12,661 nt of DNA, taken from an uncultured Bacteroidales bacterium (GTDB lineage Bacteria > Bacteroidota > Bacteroidia > Bacteroidales > UBA932). Shown in pieces: positions 7,746 to 12,661 of the stretch; within the stretch, counting starts at the first letter, position 1; each line of letters begins with the position of its first letter. The translations under genes and the position numbers were made by a program. Location of the stretch: NCBI GenBank assembly GCA_946062035.1, contig CAMGTS010000018.1, forward strand, positions 1 to 12,661. Reading direction: 5' to 3'. The notes beneath the pieces were generated by a model that saw only the letters and a program-made list of their open reading frames with translations, was not told the DNA's origin and made no database searches.

Positions 7746-8366
7746 ATGGAATTTTTATTGATCATCATATCGGCTGTATTAGTAAACAACGTAATACTCA
7801 GCCAGTTCCTTGGTATCTGTCCGTTCCTCGGAGTATCAAAGAAAGTATCTACCGCTGTAGGTATGTCGCTTGCGCTTGTCCTTGTCATGGGACTCGCCAC
7901 TTTGGTAACTTACCTCATTCAGTATAATGTTCTCATTAACACATGGTTTGGCGAGAAGATGGATATAACATTCATGCAGACAATCGTCTTCATCCTTGTT
8001 ATCGCCGCTCTCGTACAGATGGTTGAGATTATCCTGAAGAAGATCAACCCAGTCCTCTATCAGGCACTCGGAATCTTCCTCCCTCTTATCACTACGAACT
8101 GCGCCGTTCTCGGTGCGTCTTTGACAGTAGTCCAGAAGGAGTTCGCTTTCGGCGGCGGTGAGGCTCACATGTTCAATCTCGGTGAGAGTGTTGTCTATGC
8201 AATGTCTCTTGCAATAGGTTTCGGCGTGGCAATCGTCCTTTTCGCCGGAATCCGCGAACAGATGGAGCTTTCCAATGTCCCTAAGGCATTCAAGGGAACT
8301 CCTATCGCCCTGATTACAGCAGGCTTGCTTGCCTTGGCGTTCATGGGCTTCCAGGGTATCGTATAA
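7746..8366 (+). CDS. rnfA: Rnf complex subunit RnfA (membrane core)
   Basis: A 206-residue, six-helix membrane protein of the NqrE/RnfA family, homologous in inverted fashion to RnfE. The family signatures are VNNVILSQFLGICPFLGVSK (Cys25) and LPLITTNCAVLGASL (Cys119); these cysteines complete the intramembrane iron-sulfur site with RnfE Cys25 and Cys108. It is the last gene of the rnf set and ends 22 bases before a stem-loop terminator. Length is within the usual range for the family (about 190-210). Confidence 0.97.
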   Translation: MEFLLIIISAVLVNNVILSQFLGICPFLGVSKKVSTAVGMSLALVLVMGLATLVTYLIQYNVLINTWFGEKMDITFMQTIVFILVIAALVQMVEIILKKINPVLYQALGIFLPLITTNCAVLGASLTVVQKEFAFGGGEAHMFNLGESVVYAMSLAIGFGVAIVLFAGIREQMELSNVPKAFKGTPIALITAGLLALAFMGFQGIV

Positions 8367-8388
8367 GGAGATACGTTATTGTAGATAG

Positions 8389-8424
8389 AAAGCGAGGCAC
8401 CGATATATCCGATGCCTCGCTTTT
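8389..8424 (+). terminator. Rho-independent terminator after rnfA
   Basis: AAAGCGAGGCA (8389-8399) pairs perfectly over 11 bases with TGCCTCGCTTT (8413-8423), enclosing a 13-base loop, and is followed by TTTTGTGTTT. It ends the long + strand gene set. The facing small lipoprotein gene ends about 75 bases to the right, so the same hairpin may stop transcription from both sides. Confidence 0.88.
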
Positions 8425-8498
8425 GTGTTTGTGATGCTATATAGGCGATTCTATGTTGGTGCTAATATGCCGTGCTGTTGGAATTGTTCCGTTGACCG

Positions 8499-8645
8499 CT
8501 ATAAACCTACGGCTGTTTTGAATTTTAGGTTCTGATACTCAACCTCAATTCTTTCGAATTTATCGCCCACATCAGCGTAATAATCGCCACATGATGAGAG
8601 AAGGAAGAGGGCGACTCCCCAAACAATATATATTAGCTTTTTCAT
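8499..8645 (-). CDS. Short lipoprotein, 48 residues, possibly truncated
   Basis: A 48-residue gene on the minus strand. It has a complete lipoprotein signal: Met-Lys-Lys, a hydrophobic core and the lipobox LLSSC with Cys19 as the lipidation site. The short mature part (GDYYADVGDKFERIEVEYQN, then 9 more residues) has no family I recognise. Support for a real gene comes from a second copy at 12023-12169, which has the same leader bases and a similar N-terminus (LFLLSSC, D.Y, KFE.IE). Both are exactly 147 bases with the stop. In the next frame, codons continue past the TAG as FIAVNGTIPTARHISTNIES to about 8437, so this may be the front of a longer, frameshifted lipoprotein. Expected in the cell envelope. 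No product name is possible. Confidence 0.6.
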   Translation of the reverse strand: MKKLIYIVWGVALFLLSSCGDYYADVGDKFERIEVEYQNLKFKTAVGL

Positions 8646-8662
8646 AGTCTATTAAGCTTTGT
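8638..8662 (-). repeat. Leader block B, copy 1 (covers the start codon)
   Basis: Twenty-five bases across the start of the minus-strand lipoprotein match 12006-12030 on the plus strand with one mismatch. The core CTTAATAGACTATGAAAAA is identical in both, with the ATG inside it. Such identity in non-coding bases upstream of the ATG points to recent common origin of the two leaders. Confidence 0.85.
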
Positions 8663-8699
8663 TCCCAACAGCATATATACGCCGTGATTTTGTAAAATA

Positions 8700-8753
8700 T
8701 TCTGCAAACCGAACGCAGAGCCAAGCTTGCTTGAGCTATGCTGAGGTGCAGCA
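8700..8753 (-). repeat. Hairpin-forming element in the lipoprotein leader
   Basis: This stretch (ending in GCGTTCGGTTTGCAGA on the minus strand) contains AGC-CAAGC facing GCTTG-AGCT around a short TT turn, giving a stem of about 8 pairs with one bulge. It resembles dispersed intergenic elements I recall from Bacteroidales genomes, but that recall is not proof. It has no counterpart in the otherwise matching leader at 11952-12030, so it is probably an insertion. If the promoter is at about 8762-8793 the element would be in the 5' untranslated RNA of the small lipoprotein. Confidence 0.45.
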
Positions 8754-8761
8754 ATTATATG

Positions 8762-8793
8762 ACGAAGTATCAAATATTTATTCGATAGTCAAT
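8762..8793 (-). promoter_or_regulatory. Possible promoter of the minus-strand lipoprotein
   Basis: On the minus strand a TTG (8792-8790) is followed after about 20 bases by TACTTCGT, a poor match to the Bacteroidetes -33 TTTG / -7 TAnnTTTG pattern. The reason to mention it is that the TTG lies in the 35-base block conserved with the other lipoprotein leader. Confidence 0.25.
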
Positions 8794-8810
8794 ATAATTG
8801 GCGGATTTTA
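8776..8810 (-). repeat. Leader block A, copy 1
   Basis: Thirty-five bases on the minus strand match 11952-11986 on the plus strand at all but three positions. The shared core is ATATTGACTATC followed by AATAAAT. It lies about 119 bases before leader block B, against 19 to 25 in the other copy, because extra DNA including a hairpin element separates them. The two copies are in inverted orientation and flank the protease and TPR genes. Confidence 0.85.
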
Positions 8811-8825
8811 AGGAAATGTGACATA

Positions 8826-8862
8826 TCAAAATAAGAAAGTGCTTCGGAATACGCTCCGAAAC
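8826..8862 (-). terminator. Probable terminator of the metalloprotease gene
   Basis: On the minus strand GTTTCGGA (8862-8855) pairs with TCCGAAGC (8848-8841), with one T-G wobble and a six-base loop, followed by ACTTTCTTATTTTGA. It begins 38 bases after the protease stop. The U-run is interrupted, so strength is uncertain. Confidence 0.55.
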
Positions 8863-8899
8863 CCTTCCTTAAGTAAGAGATATTTGAAGATCTCCCTAC

Positions 8900-11452
8900 C
8901 TACCTGCCGGCAGGTGCGCCAGACTGTTTAGGGTCTGTCAGGGTCTTGTGAATTCTGTTGTACAAGAACTTGTTGTGAGCTCTTGCCGCCATAGAGCCTG
9001 TGTTGGATGCGGCCTTGAATTTCGCCTCTAAAGTCTCCAACTGAAGAAGGGCGTACGCTCCCAAATCGGTATGGAGTGATTCGACGCCAGGTACATTAAC
9101 CGTTCTGATCTCTGTACCTAAATTATATCTCACGAAAGTTCCGCTATAAACATCACAGAGTCTCTGCACATAGGCTTTCTGCATAACCCTCTGATTCATC
9201 GCCTCAACAGGTGTTGCAGGGGTAGGAGCGAACACGAGGGCATTGATATCGTTGAAGTAATGCTCGATAGTATAAGCTTTTGAACCGTTTAACAGCTCAT
9301 CTGCGTAAAGATTATTTAATACTCTTGTGTTCAATATGTTTGAGAAAGAACTTGTATAGATGCCCGTAAGTATTGTCTCCACATCAAGATCCGTCTTTTC
9401 AAATACCTCGGCAGGGAAGAGCCATGCCTGATATGTGAAAAGATGCTTCTCCAAGAACTCCCAAGCCTCTTTCTGTCTTGCTTTTTCAACATGGGTATAG
9501 ATAGGTCCTTCCTCGTCAGAAGTCTTCTGGTCGTTGTAGACTCCTCCTATATATTTGATTACATGATTGATATAGCGTCTATACTGACCGAGAGTCTGAT
9601 TGTAAATCTCCCTCATGTTGTCATACTGCTCGTTAGGAGTCTTTGTCCAATCAGGCATATTTGCCATCACATATTTTAAGTTCTTGATACCGATCTCATT
9701 GCTCTTCATGTGGTTCGCGCCGAGATCTTCGCTTTGCAGTCTCGGGTCGTTAGGGTCGCTCTCAGTTCCGAATTTATAGACAGGATCTTTTACTTTCTCT
9801 GCGACAAGCTTGCTGAGATATGCCTTTTCCTCATCAGCGTTTGCGAACTCCGGATAGTATCTGTAGCCCCACTCGATAGCCCATTTGTCGTAAGGGCCTA
9901 TGCACGGGTAGAGAAGCTCGCACGGAATATTATCGCCCTCTTCGGCAAGATAGAGGAAACGGGCATAGTCCATAATAGAAGTGGCGTGGCCGTATTTCTT
10001 GAGGAATTCCACGTTCTTCAGATTGTCAACGGTATAAATCGGACATGTACTTCCTATGAAGTTATGGCGTAGACCAAGCGTATGACCTACCTCGTGCGAC
10101 GAAACGAAACGGATAAGCTGTCCCATAAGTTCTGTCGGGAACTCCATAGAGCGGGCCATTGGGTCAGCAGGAGCGCACTGGATCATATACCAGTTCCTTA
10201 CAAGGCTCATGACATTATGATACCAATTAATGTGAGTCTCTATAATCTCGCCTGAACGAGGGTCGCTTACATGAGGACCGCTCGCATTTGCTATATCGGA
10301 CGGTTTATAGACGATAGCCGAATGTGTCGCATCCTCCAAAGACCAGGTCGAATCCTGTTCAGGAGTAGGAGCGACCTCCGCACGGATTGCGTTTTTGAAT
10401 CCTGCCGCCTCAAATGCCGGTTGCCAGTCGTTGACACCCATGATAAGGTAAGGAATCCAATCTTTAGGAGTCGTAGGATCAATATAGATAACAATCGGCT
10501 TAGCCGGTTCTACAAGTTCTCCGGCCTTATACTTTTCCATATCCTCAGGTTTAGGCTCCAAACGCCAGCGGGCTACAAGCTGCATCCTCTTGACTCCCTG
10601 AGGGTCAGCGTCAAAGTCTGTATACCTTACAGTAAAATAGCCCACCCTCGGATCGAAATATCTCGCTTTCATAGGGACTTTCGGGAGGAGGACAAATGAG
10701 GAGTTGAACTCGTATGTGGCCGAGCCGTCATCCTTACCGTATGTCAACACGCTTTTGAACTCCGTATTGATAGAGAAGGTCTTGAGTTCCTTAACATAAG
10801 AGCGGTCTTTTTGAAGATTGGTAAGGTTGAACATTCTCTTCTGACGTTTGCCAAAAGAAACTATAGAGTTATCGCTCAAGAGGAAGTTGTTAACCTCTAT
10901 AACATTGTCTTTCTTATCCTTGGATTGCGCCTTGATATCAAAAGAAGCGATTATCGCATTAGTGCTGGACTTCTTGACATTCTCGCTCATCTCCCCGTCG
11001 GCACGTTCGCGGAGCAGAACCCTTACGAGGAAAATCTTGTCAGACGGACCCTTTTCAAAGCGGACGGTCTGTTCGCTCACTATATCTCCTGCATAGCCGC
11101 TAAAGCCGTTCCTGCTCGCCTCAGCGGATTTTGCGATTCTTGTTACGACCTCAATATCACGTCCTATAATTGAGTCGTTCACATTAATATACCACTTGTC
11201 TTCTTTCTGATAGACGGTCGTAAAGCCGCCCATCTTCTTTGTATCTTTTGTAATGAATTTTTCGAGGCTTACAGGGCCTTTCTTTACTGGAGCGGCAGGT
11301 TTTGCCTTGTCGGCTTCCGGTGCTTTAACGGCCTCTTTTACAGGCTCTTTCCCTTTCTTCCCTTTCTCTCGTTTTTGGGCGAAAGAATCAGAAGGATCAC
11401 CTGCCAAAAGCACCAATATACCCATGGCGGCGATAAACGTTCTTAACTTCAT
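8900..11452 (-). CDS. Secreted zinc-dependent metalloprotease (metzincin-like, DUF5117/DUF4953 type)
   Basis: An 850-residue exported protease of the large Bacteroidetes zinc-dependent metalloprotease family. A signal peptide covers about residues 1-25 (cleavage SFA then Q). Residues 27-59 are a Lys/Pro/Ala-rich linker. An N-terminal beta-rich region (about 60-300, DUF5118/DUF5117-like) precedes the catalytic part. The active site is HEVGHTLGLRH at 453-463: His453, His457 and His463 as zinc ligands and Glu454 as the general base. TSIMDYAR at 491-498 is the Met-turn, which places it among metzincin-like enzymes. The family segment FGTESDPNDPR at 561-571 and SEDLG at 574-578 follow. The substrate is unknown; the location is periplasmic or surface. 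Full length with no damage seen. It is transcribed away from the TPR gene across a 199-base gap. Domain borders are approximate and named from memory. Confidence 0.92.
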   Translation of the reverse strand: MKLRTFIAAMGILVLLAGDPSDSFAQKREKGKKGKEPVKEAVKAPEADKAKPAAPVKKGPVSLEKFITKDTKKMGGFTTVYQKEDKWYINVNDSIIGRDIEVVTRIAKSAEASRNGFSGYAGDIVSEQTVRFEKGPSDKIFLVRVLLRERADGEMSENVKKSSTNAIIASFDIKAQSKDKKDNVIEVNNFLLSDNSIVSFGKRQKRMFNLTNLQKDRSYVKELKTFSINTEFKSVLTYGKDDGSATYEFNSSFVLLPKVPMKARYFDPRVGYFTVRYTDFDADPQGVKRMQLVARWRLEPKPEDMEKYKAGELVEPAKPIVIYIDPTTPKDWIPYLIMGVNDWQPAFEAAGFKNAIRAEVAPTPEQDSTWSLEDATHSAIVYKPSDIANASGPHVSDPRSGEIIETHINWYHNVMSLVRNWYMIQCAPADPMARSMEFPTELMGQLIRFVSSHEVGHTLGLRHNFIGSTCPIYTVDNLKNVEFLKKYGHATSIMDYARFLYLAEEGDNIPCELLYPCIGPYDKWAIEWGYRYYPEFANADEEKAYLSKLVAEKVKDPVYKFGTESDPNDPRLQSEDLGANHMKSNEIGIKNLKYVMANMPDWTKTPNEQYDNMREIYNQTLGQYRRYINHVIKYIGGVYNDQKTSDEEGPIYTHVEKARQKEAWEFLEKHLFTYQAWLFPAEVFEKTDLDVETILTGIYTSSFSNILNTRVLNNLYADELLNGSKAYTIEHYFNDINALVFAPTPATPVEAMNQRVMQKAYVQRLCDVYSGTFVRYNLGTEIRTVNVPGVESLHTDLGAYALLQLETLEAKFKAASNTGSMAARAHNKFLYNRIHKTLTDPKQSGAPAGR
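8902..8915. repeat. Perfect 14-base palindrome at the protease stop codon
   Basis: ACCTGCCGGCAGGT is its own reverse complement. It overlaps the last codons of the metalloprotease (Pro-Ala-Gly-Arg) and the stop. No poly-U follows it, so it is not a terminator by itself. Confidence 0.6.
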
Positions 11453-11651
11453 ATTTCTATAGTATTTGGATTTATATCTTCTTATTTCTCAACACCTTCA
11501 CAATATCGTCTATCCGACCGCATTCTGGAGTCTGAACGAGCGGCTACGCATCAGGTCAGCAATTTTTTGTCCCAATATCCTCATTCGAATTTAGGATTTT
11601 TTACGATTAGTGACTATATTTATTTTTTGTTGGTTACGATTGATTCGTATA
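11453..11651. other. Divergent intergenic region between protease and TPR genes
   Basis: These 199 bases must hold the promoters of both neighbours. Toward the TPR gene there is TATATTTA (11615-11622) with TTTAG about 20 bases upstream, a weak fit to the Bacteroidetes TTTG / TAnnTTTG pattern. Toward the protease I find no convincing match. No tRNA, hairpin or ORF is evident. Confidence 0.4.
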
Positions 11652-11933
11652 ATGGAACAAAAGAAAAAGATACTGTCGAGAATCATCACTGCGGTTGAAG
11701 TCGAGGCCCTGATGAGAGAGGGAAAAAACGAAGAGGCTTACAACGAACTGAATTCCATCCTCAAAGAGAATCCGGATGATGCCTATTCATGGTATCTTCT
11801 CGGCTGTATCTATAAGCGTCAGCAATTGTGGCGTGAGGCTTTGGTCGCATTCAATAAGGCAAAGCTCATTGAGCCGGACGGTCCTGCCGCCGCCGCTTTT
11901 GATGCGGTCTACGAAATCCTCTATCTTCTTTAA
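11652..11933 (+). CDS. Small tetratricopeptide repeat (TPR) protein
   Basis: A 93-residue soluble protein made almost wholly of TPR-type helices. The ATG at 11652 (MEQKKK) is preferred; an ATG at 11610 would add a hydrophobic 14-residue stretch that does not fit the fold. The first half has an EALMREGKNEEAYNELNSIL helix pair; the second has the clear TPR DAYSWYLLGCIYKRQQLWREALVAFNKAKLIEPD (Trp, Leu-Gly, Tyr, Ala and Pro at the usual positions). The last 18 residues form a capping helix. There is no signal peptide and no catalytic domain. TPR proteins are protein-binding scaffolds; the partner here is unknown. The next gene, a lipoprotein, starts 90 bases downstream behind its own candidate promoter, so the two may not form an operon. 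Confidence 0.8.
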   Translation: MEQKKKILSRIITAVEVEALMREGKNEEAYNELNSILKENPDDAYSWYLLGCIYKRQQLWREALVAFNKAKLIEPDGPAAAAFDAVYEILYLL

Positions 11934-11951
11934 GTTTTTGCCACAATTCTC

Positions 11952-11986
11952 TAAACTCCGCCAATCATATTGACTATCAAATAAAT
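11952..11986 (+). repeat. Leader block A, copy 2
   Basis: This is the plus-strand partner of the 35-base block at 8776-8810 (three mismatches). It begins 18 bases after the TPR stop and contains the TTG of a candidate promoter for the lipoprotein at 12023. Confidence 0.85.
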
Positions 11987-12001
11987 GTTTTGTTAAATTG
12001 C
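11969..12001 (+). promoter_or_regulatory. Candidate promoter of the plus-strand lipoprotein
   Basis: ATTG (11969-11972), then 21 bases, then TAAATTGC (11994-12001). This is close to the Bacteroidetes primary sigma factor pattern of TTTG, 19-21 bases, TAnnTTTG. It would give a leader of about 15-20 bases before the ATG at 12023. Confidence 0.4.
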
Positions 12002-12005
12002 GTTG

Positions 12006-12030
12006 ACAAATCTTAATAGACTATGAAAAA
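12006..12030 (+). repeat. Leader block B, copy 2 (covers the start codon)
   Basis: The plus-strand partner of 8638-8662, with 24 of 25 bases identical, including the ATG and the following AAAAA. Here it follows leader block A after only 19 bases. Confidence 0.85.
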
Positions 12031-12169
12031 CGTTAGAAGATATATAATTGTTATTGTCTCTTTATTCCTTCTGTCATCTTGTCATGATAAATACGAATGG
12101 AGTAAATTTGAAGCGATTGAAATTAATGCAGAAAATATAGAATTGAGCCCAGCGGAATTACAGGTATGA
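12023..12169 (+). CDS. Lipoprotein N-terminal part (48 residues, probably frameshifted)
   Basis: This encodes a signal peptide with lipobox LLSSC and Cys20 as the lipidation site, then HDKYEWSKFEAIEINAENIE and eight more residues before TGA. The length and N-terminus match the minus-strand lipoprotein at 8499-8645. The stop overlaps an ATG of the next frame (ATGA, 12166-12169). Reading across with one extra G near 12156 gives a continuous protein (ELSPA then GITGMRANISAEG), so this is best read as the front half of one lipoprotein gene broken by a one-base deletion. Translational coupling of two separate short proteins through the ATGA overlap is the less likely alternative. Function unknown; envelope location expected. 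Confidence 0.6.
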   Translation: MKNVRRYIIVIVSLFLLSSCHDKYEWSKFEAIEINAENIELSPAELQV

Positions 12170-12552
12170 GAGCGAACATTTCCGCTGAGGGAAAATCATT
12201 CACTGTCATTCCAAAGGGGAAACACAGGGATGAGGCAAGAGGAGTCTCAATTTTGGTTTGTGGAATTTATGGGATCGATGCCGGCGGGATACACGACGAT
12301 CAAAGTGTGGATGTGGATTCTTTAGATTGGGCCGAACCAGTTCTTAGCGGTGAGTGGGGAAATATTAGATACAGAAAGCTGAGTAATCCGGACACTCCAT
12401 TTGCGATAGATATCCAGATATATGAAAACACTTCGGATATTCCTCTCAACATAATAATTACACTGGGGTGTTGCTACACACTCCTTAGTTTATATTTGAC
12501 ACAGCGCATGAAAGAGAAAATAATCCCGCTGTTCCCGGTTTCTTTTTTCTGA
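12166..12552 (+). pseudogene. Lipoprotein C-terminal part in shifted frame
   Basis: A 128-codon frame starting at the ATGA overlap. It lacks a signal peptide of its own. The pattern ISAEGKSFTV near the start, alternating strands, then a closing IIITLGCCYTLLSLYLTQ looks like a small beta-sandwich (BACON/Ig-like) domain of the kind found in Bacteroidetes lipoproteins, whose last strand often ends in TQ. The natural domain end is near residue 113; the last 15 residues (RMKEKIIPLF and on) look like read-through. Without the upstream lipobox this part would stay in the cytoplasm, so it is probably not functional alone. The domain assignment is tentative. Confidence 0.5.
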
Positions 12553-12661
12553 AATAATTGTATCTAAGCGCATCGGAGATAGATGTCCCATCTTTGCACC
12601 GTTTGCTTCCCTCGGAACTCTCCGCTCCGCTTCGGTCGGGTCAAATCCAAGGTCATCCAGA
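12553..12661. other. Window-edge segment without a supported gene
   Basis: The base composition becomes more GC-rich from about 12600 (CGGAACTCTCCGCTCCGC and on). CATCTTTGCACC at 12589-12600 resembles the Bacteroidetes -7 box (TAnnTTTGC), but no TTTG lies at the expected distance upstream; the nearest TTG (12558-12560) is 28 bases away. An open minus-strand frame runs from the edge to a stop at 12490. I cannot tell whether this is a promoter, a dispersed repeat or the tail of a gene. Confidence 0.35.

Noticed and set aside
8365..8383. AAGGAG followed by TTG just after rnfA, looking like the start of another gene
   Set aside because: The TTG is followed at once by a TAG stop, and a terminator begins a few bases later.
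8572..8754. Minus-strand open frame of 60 codons overlapping the small lipoprotein and hairpin element
   Set aside because: It needs a TTG start, reads through the hairpin element and overlaps the lipoprotein in a different frame; the lipoprotein has a proper signal and a paralogue.
10271..10699. Plus-strand open frame of 142 codons, with others nearby, inside the metalloprotease
   Set aside because: These are antisense shadows of a well conserved protease; the products are Arg-rich with no recognisable motif.
12490..12661. Minus-strand open frame of 56 codons running in from the right edge
   Set aside because: It overlaps the shifted lipoprotein frame by about 60 bases in convergent orientation and I recognise no family; kept only as a possibility under the edge finding.
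1..12661. A new defence, mobile or CRISPR-like system
   Set aside because: No spaced repeat array, recombinase, transposase, nuclease or toxin-antitoxin pair is visible; most of the window is housekeeping and envelope genes.

Overview
The window looks like chromosomal DNA of a Bacteroidales bacterium. The evidence is the rnfBCDGEA gene order preceded by an RseC-type gene, a DUF3108 periplasmic protein, a Bacteroidetes-type secreted zinc metalloprotease, several short lipoproteins with a LLSSC lipobox, and the near absence of Shine-Dalgarno sequences (rnfE and rnfA are exceptions). Base composition is mid-range by eye. I cannot fix the genus.

Left region (1-8430), all on the + strand and tightly packed: the C-terminal end of a class III aminotransferase, the replicative helicase dnaB, a DUF3108 exported protein, an RseC-family membrane protein, and the complete Rnf complex (rnfB, C, D, G, E, A). 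Gaps between genes run from -1 to 31 bases, and no internal terminator is visible. The set ends at a strong stem-loop terminator at 8389-8424. Rnf is a membrane-bound ferredoxin:NAD+ oxidoreductase that couples electron transfer to Na+ or H+ translocation. RnfB and RnfC carry the Fe-S, FMN and NADH chemistry, RnfD and RnfG carry covalently bound FMN, and RnfA and RnfE form the membrane core with a four-cysteine cluster.

Right region (8431-12661), accessory in character: a 48-residue lipoprotein on the minus strand, a large secreted metzincin-like zinc protease on the minus strand, a small TPR protein on the + strand, and a second lipoprotein on the + strand that is broken by a frameshift. The last ~110 bases before the window edge hold no gene I can support.

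The most interesting structure is a pair of duplicated leaders. The two lipoprotein genes point outward, one on each side of the protease/TPR pair. They share a 35-base block in the promoter region, a second 25-base block covering the start codon, and a similar N-terminus (LFLLSSC, then D.Y, then KFE.IE). In the minus-strand copy about 119 bases separate the two blocks, against 25 in the plus-strand copy, and the extra DNA contains a hairpin-forming element. The copies are inverted relative to each other, so they flank about 3.1 kb as inverted repeats. I see no CRISPR array, tRNA, rRNA, transposase or prophage gene.
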